From contig CAZMSQ010000002.1 of assembly GCA_964569025.1 (NCBI GenBank), forward strand, positions 1 to 64,000: a stretch of DNA of 64,000 nucleotides, written 5' to 3'. Position 1 is the first letter of the stretch. The number at the start of each line of letters is the position of its first letter. Shown piece after piece: positions 8,701 through 16,916 of this stretch. Made by a program: the position numbers and the translations under genes. The notes beneath the pieces are model-generated. The model ran no database searches. It had not been told where the DNA came from and saw only the letters and a list, made by a program, of their open reading frames with translations. Source of the stretch: CAZMSQ01 sp964569025 (GTDB lineage Bacteria; Bacteroidota; Bacteroidia; Chitinophagales; Saprospiraceae).

Positions 8701-9752
8701 TCTCTTGATATATAAAAAGTATATAATAGAGTTATCCACAAAATAAGAGCAACCATTTGATGAACAGCACCCCAGAGCACCGGTATTTGTCCAACGCTAT
8801 TCACAACAGTTATAACCCCGAGAATAAATTGAAGGCCTAACAGACCAAAAAGTGACATTCCAAGACGCTTTTGCCCTGGGGTTTGCAACACCTTCTTCAC
8901 TAGTATAACAACCAAAACCGCTAATACATAAGCCCCAACCCTATGTAGGAGTTGAACCCATGATTTAACAAACAGATTTGGTTCATAATTCACAATGTTA
9001 TCCGTATTTAACTGTTGAAAATCTGTTAAAGCCTCGAAAAATGGCCGCCCATTAGAAAATACTGGAAAATGCGGATGAATCAGTCCTGCCTTCATGCCAG
9101 CCATAAGCCCACCTAATACAATTTGCAACAATAACACAACAAGGGTAAAGACGCCAAGTCCTCCTACATTTGGATGCATTCCGGGAGCAGAAGTTTTTCC
9201 GAGGGACATTAACCACGTCCAAAACAAGTATCCCAACAAACTCGTCGCTATCATCAGATGAATGACAAGTTTATAGGCACTCACCCAGGTCCGATTATCA
9301 TCATTCAAACCAGAGGCTACCATTATCCACCCAAATACTGCAGCCGCTGATGCTAAGGCGATTACGACTCCAAGTCTCGATAAAAGCCATCTTGGGATCA
9401 TCTTTTTCCTCATAAAAATCAGAAAGGGAATCAAAAATACAAACCCCATCATACGCGCCCAGAGGCGATGGAAATATTCCCAAAAGAAAATGACCTTAAA
9501 TCCAGAAAGGGTCATATCAGCATGTAGGGACATATATTGTTTTCCAGCAGCCACCTTATACAGATTAAAAGCATTTTCCCATTCCTCTACATTCAATGGA
9601 GGAAGCGTTCCTTGAATCACTGACCATTCTGTAATTGAGAGACCTGAATCCGTCAAGCGGGTGATACCCCCAATGGCGACCTGAAAAAAAACAAGTACCA
9701 CTCCCACCAGTAACCACCGACTTACTACCGCATTTACCTTTTCGCGTTTCAT
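8673..9752 (-). CDS. ctaA: Heme A synthase (CtaA/COX15 family)
   Basis: A 359-residue polytopic membrane protein of the COX15/CtaA family, which oxidises the C8 methyl group of heme O to give heme A for cytochrome c oxidase. The N-terminal GGITRLTDSGLSITEW is the family signature, followed by WEYFHRLWARMMG with the first conserved heme-ligand histidine. Further histidines expected in the later helices are in LLHRVGAY and GAVHQMVA. About eight transmembrane helices can be drawn, as in type 2 (eukaryote/alphaproteobacterium-like) enzymes. No cytochrome oxidase genes are adjacent. The two ends of the gene are flanked by DnaA boxes and box variants. Confidence 0.93.
   Translation of the reverse strand: MKREKVNAVVSRWLLVGVVLVFFQVAIGGITRLTDSGLSITEWSVIQGTLPPLNVEEWENAFNLYKVAAGKQYMSLHADMTLSGFKVIFFWEYFHRLWARMMGFVFLIPFLIFMRKKMIPRWLLSRLGVVIALASAAAVFGWIMVASGLNDDNRTWVSAYKLVIHLMIATSLLGYLFWTWLMSLGKTSAPGMHPNVGGLGVFTLVVLLLQIVLGGLMAGMKAGLIHPHFPVFSNGRPFFEALTDFQQLNTDNIVNYEPNLFVKSWVQLLHRVGAYVLAVLVVILVKKVLQTPGQKRLGMSLFGLLGLQFILGVITVVNSVGQIPVLWGAVHQMVALILWITLLYTFYISRDSEIIVDKV
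8732..8740 (+). promoter_or_regulatory. DnaA box (perfect TTATCCACA) at the 3' end of ctaA
   Basis: TTATCCACA is the consensus box and faces the one at 8572-8580, 151 bp away. It falls within the last codons of ctaA. A third exact copy at 12738-12746 inside sufD is probably chance. Confidence 0.55.
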
Positions 9753-10238
9753 TGATTTTTGCTTTTAAAATTCTGGACAAAGATCAGCTAAAAGGGTTTC
9801 TTTTTTGTCTGATAAACTTCATTTCCACTCCACAATCCACACTGGTGGTATTGACTTTTCAAAAAATTTAAAAATTCTATTCATCATCATCAGGGCTGTG
9901 GATTCGGGGATAACTTTTCTTCACAGTCTTTGCTATTCAGACAATCCACTTTTTTTCACCATCTCTATGCTATAATCCACAAAGTCGAGTTGCGGACAAT
10001 CAACCTTCTATAATTTTATTCAACACTATGTGGATTATGTACGGTGGTGAAAAAAAAAGAAAAATTTGCTTAAAAAAGGCATGAATAAAATGTTGATTTT
10101 GGTAAGAAAGGCGTAGAAATTTCGAAGGTTATCCTCATTCATTTACGATGAGTAATGCTGTTTGTGAATTGATGTGGAAGACCAATTAGTTTTATGCAGT
10201 TTTTCCACTGCAACTCACCTCTTACCAACATAAAGGTA
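9753..10238. other. Candidate chromosomal replication origin (oriC), 486-bp non-coding region
   Basis: This gap has no gene on either strand. It contains repeated DnaA-box-like 9-mers: TAATCCACA at 9973-9981, its inverse TGTGGATTA at 10029-10037, TTATCCTCA at 10129-10137, and weaker forms at 9833-9841 (CAATCCACA) and 9898-9906 (TGTGGATTC). Counting by eye, the plus strand has 32 G and 52 C in 9781-10020 but 41 G and 17 C in 10021-10200. That is a sharp reversal of GC skew between the two inverted TAATCCACA copies. Long A-runs follow at 10050-10076. Two parS sites lie 5-6 kb away. The origin call is an inference from these features together. Confidence 0.65.
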
Positions 10239-10550
10239 TTAGAACATATCAAGGCTCAGGCGCGCTTCATCACTCATCATTTCTTTATTCCATGGCGGAT
10301 CGAAAACGACTTGAAGATCGACATCAGTCACTTCCGGTAGAGCAATCACTTTTTGCTGTACTTCCATTGGAAGTGAATCTGCGACCGGGCACATGGGGGT
10401 AGTGAGCGTCATGCGGATTGAAACCATTCCTACGACATCAGACTCTATGCTGTAGATGAGTCCGAGTTCCCAGATATTCACAGGAATTTCCGGATCAAAA
10501 ACTGTCTTGATTTGTCCAATTATTTTCTCCTTCAGTGCCTCTTTATCCAT
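10239..10550 (-). CDS. DUF59/MIP18 family Fe-S maturation protein (SufT-like)
   Basis: A 103-residue DUF59 protein, the last gene of the suf operon. FDPEIPVNIWELGLIY is the family's opening motif, and TTPMCPVADSLP carries the conserved cysteine used by Fe-S carrier and maturation factors such as SufT and MIP18. DPPWNKEMMSDEA is the conserved C-terminal loop. The ATG at 10550 is preferred because it leaves a 40-bp gap after sufE; an upstream ATG at 10616 would add 22 poorly conserved residues and overlap sufE. It probably helps mature Fe-S proteins assembled by SufBCD. Confidence 0.88.
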   Translation of the reverse strand: MDKEALKEKIIGQIKTVFDPEIPVNIWELGLIYSIESDVVGMVSIRMTLTTPMCPVADSLPMEVQQKVIALPEVTDVDLQVVFDPPWNKEMMSDEARLSLDMF

Positions 10551-10590
10551 GATGTGTTGTTCCTCTTTCTCAGGACAGTCAATTTTCGGA

Positions 10591-11013
10591 TTAGTCTTGG
10601 GTATAGGCAATACCATACCGTTTCATTTGATTTACCATTTGGAGTAAACCGTTTGCACGTGTTGGTGAAAGATGGTCATTAAGCCCGATGCGGTCTATAA
10701 AATAAAGGTTGGCGTTAATTATATCGGAGGGGGGCTGTTGAGAAAGCACCCGAATGAGTAATGCGATGATACCTTTGGTAATGATGGCGTCACTGTCTGC
10801 AGAAAAAATGAGTTTCGAATCAACATGTTCTGCTTTGAGCCATACTCGGCTTTGACATCCAGAGATGAGCCGTTCGTCAATTTTTTCATCTTCTTTAATA
10901 AGAGGAAGTTCTTTTCCTAAATCAATGATATACTGGTATTTGTCCAACCATTCGTCAAACAGCTCGAATTCTCCAATAATTGAGTCCTGAATGTCATTGA
11001 TGTGTTCAGCCAT
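10591..11013 (-). CDS. sufE: SufE family sulfur-acceptor protein
   Basis: A 140-residue SufE protein that accepts persulfide sulfur from SufS and passes it to SufB. The acceptor cysteine is in RLISGCQSRVWL, the hallmark of the family. FDEWLDKYQYIIDLGKELP near the N-terminus and the C-terminal LSPTRANGLLQMVNQMK are also typical. Length is normal. It lies 44 bp downstream of sufS in the same direction. Confidence 0.95.
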   Translation of the reverse strand: MAEHINDIQDSIIGEFELFDEWLDKYQYIIDLGKELPLIKEDEKIDERLISGCQSRVWLKAEHVDSKLIFSADSDAIITKGIIALLIRVLSQQPPSDIINANLYFIDRIGLNDHLSPTRANGLLQMVNQMKRYGIAYTQD

Positions 11014-11057
11014 AGTGTGAATTTCCTTTCGACAGATTTGAAAAAAGGAGAATGTAA

Positions 11058-12299
11058 TCAGCTGAGCAGAGTAATGGCCTTTTTCAGGCCATCAGTCAGC
11101 CTATCTATATCTTCCAGCGTATTATAAACTGAAAATGAGGCCCTGACAGTTCCCGGAATACTGAAACGTTCCATAATTGGTTGGGTGCAATGGTGTCCGG
11201 TACGAACTGCAATGCCTTGCTGATCGAGTAATGTTCCAATGTCGAATGGATGAAGACCGTCTACGAGAAAGGAAATCAGGCTTGCTTTTTCGGGTGCGGT
11301 ACCGAATATTTTAAGATCTGGAATTTCTAGGAGTCGGACTGAGGCATAATCCAGCAGTGCTTGTTCGTGATTATGGATGGCATCAAACCCGATAGAACGA
11401 ATATATCTTATTGCTGCTGCAAGGCCTACCCCACCGGCAATATTTGGGGTACCTGCTTCAAATTTATGGGGCAACTCAGCATAGGTTGTCCGCTCAAATG
11501 AACATGTAGCTATCATTTCACCACCTCCGTGATACGGTGGTAACCGATCCAGCCAGGACTCTTTTCCGTAAAGAACGCCGATACCGGTCGGTCCAAAAAT
11601 TTTGTGCCCGGAAAAAGTGTAGAAGTCTGCATCGAGAGACTGCACATCAATCTCCATATGCGGCGCAGCCTGACAGCCATCTACCAAGACGGGAATATTC
11701 ATTTGATGTGCCCTGGAGATTATTTCTTTTACCGGATTGATGGTCCCAAGTGTATTGGATACATGGACGACAGCTACCATTTTCACCTTCTCAGTCAGCA
11801 GTCGCTCAAACTCATCCATCTGTAGCACTCCATCATCATTCATGGGGACGACCTTGAGCTTTGCGCCTGCATATTCACAGGCAAGTTGCCAGGGAACTAT
11901 ATTACTATGATGTTCCATGGCAGTGATGAGAATCTCATCACCGGGTTTGATGAAGGCCCGGGAAAAAGAAGAGGCTACGAGATTGATACCTTCGGTAGCG
12001 CCCCTCAGTAAAATAATTTCAGATTCTGAAGCGGCATTCAAAAAGGCAGCAGCCTCTTTTCTTCCTTCTTCATAGGCAGCAGTTGCCTCTTGGCTAAGCC
12101 GGTAGACACCCCTGTGGACATTGGCGTTCAGAGTGCGGTAATAAGTATCTATTGAGCGGATTACGGCTTCCGGTTTTTGGCTTGAGGCAGCGCTGTCCAG
12201 AAACACCAGTGGCTTGCCATTCATTTGCCCGTGAATCAGCGGGAAGTCAGCACGGAGGCGTTCAAGTGGGAGCGTAGTATGTGCAGTTTCGCGGCTCAT
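11058..12299 (-). CDS. sufS: Cysteine desulfurase SufS
   Basis: A 413-residue type II cysteine desulfurase that removes sulfur from cysteine, leaving alanine and an enzyme persulfide. The PLP lysine is in TFSGHKIFGPTGIGVLYG, the PLP-stacking histidine in AMEHHSNIVPW, and the catalytic cysteine in VRTGHHCTQP. The short catalytic loop marks it as group II (SufS/CsdA), which needs SufE as partner; sufE follows directly. It starts 12 bp after the sufD stop. Confidence 0.96.
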   Translation of the reverse strand: MSRETAHTTLPLERLRADFPLIHGQMNGKPLVFLDSAASSQKPEAVIRSIDTYYRTLNANVHRGVYRLSQEATAAYEEGRKEAAAFLNAASESEIILLRGATEGINLVASSFSRAFIKPGDEILITAMEHHSNIVPWQLACEYAGAKLKVVPMNDDGVLQMDEFERLLTEKVKMVAVVHVSNTLGTINPVKEIISRAHQMNIPVLVDGCQAAPHMEIDVQSLDADFYTFSGHKIFGPTGIGVLYGKESWLDRLPPYHGGGEMIATCSFERTTYAELPHKFEAGTPNIAGGVGLAAAIRYIRSIGFDAIHNHEQALLDYASVRLLEIPDLKIFGTAPEKASLISFLVDGLHPFDIGTLLDQQGIAVRTGHHCTQPIMERFSIPGTVRASFSVYNTLEDIDRLTDGLKKAITLLS

Positions 12300-12310
12300 G
12301 CCAATCAGAG

Positions 12311-13660
12311 TTAATGTGTAATGTTTTCTCCCTTCATTTTTCTCCCTATCAATTTTTCAACAGCCTCCTGAACAGCCTCAGATGGAAAATGATCCACTAC
12401 CTCTCCGAGGAATGCTACCTGAAGCAATCTGCGGGCAGCGTGTTCAGATAAGCCTCTTGATCGCAGATAGAAAACGGCTGTTTCATCGAGCTGACCGATG
12501 GTTGCTCCGTGGCTGCATTTGACATCATCTGCAAAAATTTCCAACTGGGGTTTGCTGTCCATGACTGCTTTGTCAGAAAGAAGCAAGTTGCTGTTTTGCT
12601 GAAAAGCGTTGGTTTTTTGTGCATCCTGGCGGACAATCACTTTACCGTTAAATACCCCTGTGCCGCGATCAGAAATGATGTTTTTATACAGTTCATTACT
12701 CGTACAATGCGGCATAGCATGGTCAATGAATGTATGATTATCCACATGCTGTTTCCCTGAGACCAGACATGCGCCATACAAGTCGGTATGAACACCTTCC
12801 CCTTGATGGATGGCATGCAGATTATTTCGAACAAGTCTGCTCCCAATTTCGGCGGCATAGTGCGAGTAGACGCTGTCACGCGCCTGCTCGGCGCGCGTAT
12901 TATTAATGTGGAATGCTTCATCATGCCCGTCTTGGAGCTTGATATGCCGAATTCGAGCATTCTGATCAAGATGCAGTCTGTTTACTACATTGTAGAAGGC
13001 AGAAGGCAAGGATTCATCCTTTTCTGCCTGATAAGACTCTATCAGGGTCAACTCGCTGTGTGGTTCGGCAATTACAAAAAGTTGCGGATGTACCGCTATT
13101 GGACTTGCACCAGACACATTGATACAGGCCATATGTACAGGCTTATTGATAACCGCCTTTTTTGAGACATGGATACACACCCCTCCCCTTGCCAAAGTTG
13201 CATTCAGGACGATAAACGGATCTGTTTCTTCCGTTGTCCAGATTTTCATCCAGTGATTAATGGTGTCACGAAATTTCTCTGTTCGGTACGCTTCATCAAT
13301 TCTGAAAATGGACAATCCTTCAGGAAGATTTTCAGGAATGTGCGGGATACCATTGATAATTGGTACACGGATTTCATCTGGAAAAGCAAAATCCTCACTC
13401 CCATGAGGGTCGTTGCTCACTTCGGACTGGCCGTCTGCATAGTGTGGCTGCAGCAGGCGAGTTACAGAAGTATACTTCCATTCCTCATCCCTTCTGGTTG
13501 GAAAACTCAGCGAGTCCAACCGATCCATGGCTGTCTTTCTGAGCTGATGGAGTTGCTGGTCGGTATTGCCGGGAAGGTGAAGCGCGTACTGCTCGAAATG
13601 TTGCCGGAAGTACAAGCGTGTATCTGTAAATTGATCGGTAGTAAGCGTTGACATAACCAA
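12311..13660 (-). CDS. sufD: Fe-S cluster assembly protein SufD
   Basis: A 449-residue beta-helix scaffold protein of the SufBC2D complex, which builds Fe-S clusters using sulfur from SufSE and ATP hydrolysis by SufC. RRDEEWKYT near the N-terminus and the C-terminal run NAFQQNSNLLLS, then IFADDVKCSHGATIG with the conserved histidine at the SufB-SufD interface, are family signatures. It sits between sufC and sufS in the usual order, with a 42-bp gap after sufC. Confidence 0.95.
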   Translation of the reverse strand: MVMSTLTTDQFTDTRLYFRQHFEQYALHLPGNTDQQLHQLRKTAMDRLDSLSFPTRRDEEWKYTSVTRLLQPHYADGQSEVSNDPHGSEDFAFPDEIRVPIINGIPHIPENLPEGLSIFRIDEAYRTEKFRDTINHWMKIWTTEETDPFIVLNATLARGGVCIHVSKKAVINKPVHMACINVSGASPIAVHPQLFVIAEPHSELTLIESYQAEKDESLPSAFYNVVNRLHLDQNARIRHIKLQDGHDEAFHINNTRAEQARDSVYSHYAAEIGSRLVRNNLHAIHQGEGVHTDLYGACLVSGKQHVDNHTFIDHAMPHCTSNELYKNIISDRGTGVFNGKVIVRQDAQKTNAFQQNSNLLLSDKAVMDSKPQLEIFADDVKCSHGATIGQLDETAVFYLRSRGLSEHAARRLLQVAFLGEVVDHFPSEAVQEAVEKLIGRKMKGENITH

Positions 13661-13702
13661 TACTGATTTGAAAAGGAGTGGAGAATGAAAAAGGGACGGG
13701 AC

Positions 13703-14458
13703 TCAAATAGCTTCTACCTCTTCTTTGATCCAGTCATACCCTTTTTCTTCAAGCTCAAGAGCAAGGGTTTTGTCTCCAGACTTGACAATGCGGCCATTGT
13801 ACAGAACATGCACAAAATCGGGAACGATATAATCCAGAAGTCTCTGATAGTGGGTCACAATCAGAAATCCACGATCAGGAGTACGCAATTTATTCACAGC
13901 GTCGGAAACAATACGCAACGCATCAATATCAAGTCCTGAATCAGTTTCATCCAGGATGGCAAGTCTGGGTTCGAGCATTGCCATCTGGAGCATTTCATTG
14001 CGCTTTTTTTCTCCCCCTGAAAAACCCTCATTCAGTGATCGCTTCAAAATATCATCTTTCAGGCCGACCAATTCAATTTTTTCGCGCATCAGTTTGAGCA
14101 TTTCTCCGGCACTCAAATCTTCGAGACCCCTATCTTTTCGAACTGCATTGACTGTTTCCTTCAGAAAGGTAGCCATACTTACACCTGGTACCTCGACTGG
14201 GTACTGAAAAGCAAGGAAAATACCAGCCCGTGACCGTTCATCGACTTCCATGTCGAGTAGATCTTCACCCAAGTACGTAACAGAGCCTCCTGTAACTTCG
14301 TAGTCTTCTCGTCCGGCAAGGACATTGGCAAGGGTACTTTTTCCGGACCCGTTGGGACCCATGATAGCGTGTACCTCACCTGGATTGACGGTGAGTGTGA
14401 TTCCCTTGAGGATTTCTTTGTCCTCAATGCGTACTTTCAGATTCTCTATGTTCAGCAT
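13703..14458 (-). CDS. sufC: Fe-S cluster assembly ATPase SufC
   Basis: A 251-residue ABC-type ATPase of the SufBCD complex. Walker A is GPNGSGKST, the signature loop is FSGGEKKRNE, and Walker B runs into ILDETDSGLDID. The ENLKVRIEDKEILKGI start and the salt-bridge-region sequences are typical of SufC rather than a transporter ATPase, and no membrane partner is present. It follows sufB with a 49-bp gap. Confidence 0.96.
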   Translation of the reverse strand: MLNIENLKVRIEDKEILKGITLTVNPGEVHAIMGPNGSGKSTLANVLAGREDYEVTGGSVTYLGEDLLDMEVDERSRAGIFLAFQYPVEVPGVSMATFLKETVNAVRKDRGLEDLSAGEMLKLMREKIELVGLKDDILKRSLNEGFSGGEKKRNEMLQMAMLEPRLAILDETDSGLDIDALRIVSDAVNKLRTPDRGFLIVTHYQRLLDYIVPDFVHVLYNGRIVKSGDKTLALELEEKGYDWIKEEVEAI

Positions 14459-14507
14459 GATAAGTTTTGTTGTAGGAATTGTGAGAATGAGAATGGCAGC
14501 CTAAGAG

Positions 14508-15953
14508 TTATCCGACACTACCTTCAAGAGAAATTGCGAGGAGTGCCTTTGCTTCGGCGGCAAATTCCATCGGCAATTCGCGGAATACCTCTTTACAATA
14601 GCCACTGACAATCATATTGATGGCATCTTCTTCGCTCAGGCCTCGCTGCATCAGATAAAAGAGTTGATCTTCGGCAATTTTTGAGGTGGTGGCTTCGTGC
14701 TCAACGCGAGCAGAACTGTTTTCGACTTCGAGATATGGGAATGTGTGAGCCCCACACCGATCACCCATGAGCAGGGAGTCACAAACAGAAAAATTATGGG
14801 CCTGTTCTGCCTTGCGACCTATTTTGACGAGTCCGCGGTAAGAGTTGTGTGAGCGACCGGCAGAGATACCTTTTGAGATTATGGTACTCTTGGTATGCTT
14901 TCCGATATGCACCATTTTTGTTCCCGTATCAGCCTGCTGTTTGTTATTAGTCACAGCTACAGAATAGAACTCGCCAGTAGAATAATCACCCTTGAGCACA
15001 CAACTGGGATACTTCCATGTGATGGCTGAGCCGGTTTCAACCTGAGTCCATGTAATTTTGGAGCGGTTACCTGCACAGAGTCCGCGTTTGGTTACAAAAT
15101 TATAGATGCCGCCTTTCCCATCCTTGTCTCCAGGGTACCAATTTTGCACCGTTGAATACTTGATGGTTGCATCATCCAGAGCTACAAGCTCCACAACTGC
15201 CGCATGCAGCTGGTTTTCATCCCTCTGCGGAGCGGTACAGCCCTCGAGATAACTGACATAGCTTCCTTCTTCGGCGACAACGAGCGTGCGCTCAAATTGA
15301 CCGGTGTTTCGTTCATTGATTCGGAAATACGTTGACAATTCCATCGGGCAGCGCACTCCTTTCGGGATATACACAAAGGAGCCGTCACTGAATACGGCTG
15401 AATTTAGCGCCGCGAAGTAGTTGTCGGATGCCGGAACAACTGAGCCGAGGTACTTTTTGATGAGTTCAGGGTGATCTTTCACTGCTTCGGAGAAGGAACA
15501 AAAGATAATTCCCAGTTCGCCAAGTTTTTCCTTGTATGTGGTTTTCACTGAGACGCTATCCAAAACGGCATCGACGGCCACTCCGCTAAGCATTTTCTGC
15601 TCTTCGAGGGGAATCCCGAGGCGCTCGAAGGTGCGCAGCAACTCCGGATCGACCTCGTCCAGACTTTCGAGCTGCTTCTTAGGCTTCGGAGCCGCGTAGT
15701 AGATGATATCCTGATAGTCTATAGGTGGGTAGTCCACATTTGGCCATGAAGGCTCTCTCATCTGCTCCCACTGACGGAATGCCTTGAGCCGCCATTCCAG
15801 CATAAACTCCGGCTCCTGCTTTTTGGCTGAAATCGCTTTCACGATGTCTTCATTCAGACCTTTCGGTAGGGTATCCGATTCTATATCGCTTGTAAAACCG
15901 TACTTATACTCACTTTGCGTATGCTTCTCGAGCGTTTGCATTGAATCACTCAT
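14508..15953 (-). CDS. sufB: Fe-S cluster assembly protein SufB
   Basis: A 481-residue scaffold protein and first gene of the suf operon. The N-terminal QTEYKYGF-like segment (SEYKYGFTSDIESD), the central YFRINERNTGQFERTL, and YLEGCTAPQRDENQLHAA are SufB signatures. The C-terminal half has the beta-helix and the NSSARVEHEATTSKI motif with the conserved histidine of the family. Its upstream region has a TAcaTTTG promoter element and a perfect inverted repeat, suggesting control in response to iron, Fe-S status or oxidative stress. Confidence 0.96.
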   Translation of the reverse strand: MSDSMQTLEKHTQSEYKYGFTSDIESDTLPKGLNEDIVKAISAKKQEPEFMLEWRLKAFRQWEQMREPSWPNVDYPPIDYQDIIYYAAPKPKKQLESLDEVDPELLRTFERLGIPLEEQKMLSGVAVDAVLDSVSVKTTYKEKLGELGIIFCSFSEAVKDHPELIKKYLGSVVPASDNYFAALNSAVFSDGSFVYIPKGVRCPMELSTYFRINERNTGQFERTLVVAEEGSYVSYLEGCTAPQRDENQLHAAVVELVALDDATIKYSTVQNWYPGDKDGKGGIYNFVTKRGLCAGNRSKITWTQVETGSAITWKYPSCVLKGDYSTGEFYSVAVTNNKQQADTGTKMVHIGKHTKSTIISKGISAGRSHNSYRGLVKIGRKAEQAHNFSVCDSLLMGDRCGAHTFPYLEVENSSARVEHEATTSKIAEDQLFYLMQRGLSEEDAINMIVSGYCKEVFRELPMEFAAEAKALLAISLEGSVG

Positions 15954-15974
15954 GACCTCGGTTTTGATAGTTAT

Positions 15975-15989
15975 TTAGACTTAGTCTAA
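15975..15989. promoter_or_regulatory. Palindromic operator upstream of sufB
   Basis: TTAGACTTAGTCTAA is a perfect 7-1-7 inverted repeat, 22-36 bp before the sufB start codon and just downstream of the predicted transcription start. The position suits a repressor. TTAG/CTAA ends recall DtxR/MntR-type metal regulator sites, and the 7-1-7 geometry also occurs in Fur-family sites; the regulator cannot be named from this alone. Confidence 0.55.
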
Positions 15990-16004
15990 TAATAATAACA
16001 ACGT

Positions 16005-16012
16005 CAAATGTA
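16005..16012 (-). promoter_or_regulatory. Bacteroidota -7 promoter element for the suf operon
   Basis: On the minus strand this reads TACATTTG, an exact match to the Bacteroidota -7 consensus TAnnTTTG. Transcription would then begin near 15998, directly before the palindrome at 15989-15975. No clear TTG is found at the usual -33 distance. Confidence 0.5.
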
Positions 16013-16229
16013 GACAATTCTCTGTGGTTGATTGTTTATGTCTGGTACCAAAAATTTGAAGATCACACCCCAAAATTGGGTACGACATATATCAGGTAGT
16101 GGAGCAACACAGCGTTGTTATGGTTTGTTTTTCAAAATCACCGAGAAAAAGCCTGTATCAAGGTGTAAACTGGAATGAAGGAGATTGAAGAATACAGTGG
16201 GATCCTGTATCTTTATGTAAAAGCCTGAA

Positions 16230-16820
16230 ATGATAACAGATATCAGAGAGCTCAATTCTTCGTGCCGGTACACCTATGCAGATTATCTGAAATGGCAGTT
16301 TGACGAACTTGTGGAATTGATTCGCGGGCAAGTATTCAAGATGTCTCCCGCCCCAAACACAGCCCATCAAACGTGTGCGAGTAATATTCACGGAGTGATT
16401 TGGAATCATTTGAGAACGAAGTCATGTAAGGTATTTACTGCCCCGTTTGATGTGCGCTTGAAATTGCCAAGTCAGACAGGCGAGCAAATCAACACAGTTG
16501 TGCAGCCTGATTTGTGTGTCATTTGTGATGAATCAAAGCTCGATGTCAGAGGGTGTATGGGGCCGCCGGACTGGATTATTGAAATTCTGTCAGAGAGCAC
16601 GGCTCAAAAGGATCTGACAGATAAATTTGAGTTATATCAGGAAGTTGGGGTACGAGAATACTGGGTTGTTCACCCGGCAGAAAAAACCGTGTTGCCATAC
16701 TATCTGGCCGATTCTGGTCTCTATGCTTTACCACGGCCAAATCCGTTTACTGAGAATGAAAAAATCCCCGTATACGTTTTTAAGGGTTTTATAATTGATG
16801 CGAAGGAGATATTTCATTGA
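16230..16820 (+). CDS. Uma2 family (DUF820) putative restriction-type endonuclease
   Basis: A 196-residue Uma2/DUF820 protein with a PD-(D/E)xK nuclease fold. The order of motifs is as expected: YADYLKW and ELIRGQVFKMSPAPNTAHQ at the N-terminus, VVQPDLCVICD with the catalytic aspartate, then PPDWIIEILSESTAQKDLTDKFELY with the glutamate and lysine region, and GVREYWVVHP near the end. The family occurs in many copies in cyanobacteria and some Bacteroidota, often as mobile accessory genes; its biological role is unsettled. It stands between the suf operon and a sulfotransferase gene. Confidence 0.9.
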   Translation: MITDIRELNSSCRYTYADYLKWQFDELVELIRGQVFKMSPAPNTAHQTCASNIHGVIWNHLRTKSCKVFTAPFDVRLKLPSQTGEQINTVVQPDLCVICDESKLDVRGCMGPPDWIIEILSESTAQKDLTDKFELYQEVGVREYWVVHPAEKTVLPYYLADSGLYALPRPNPFTENEKIPVYVFKGFIIDAKEIFH

Positions 16821-16916
16821 TTCTAACTCTTTGAAAAAGTTTTCATTCTAAAGTTGATTGTTAATTGAGTCACTAGTAGTGTGGGCCATCCTGTGAGGCT
16901 TTTCCAAATCTGGACA

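Noticed and set aside
12738..12746. Third exact DnaA box TTATCCACA within sufD
   Set aside because: A single 9-mer in coding sequence is expected by chance about once in this window; no other boxes or AT-rich DNA beside it.
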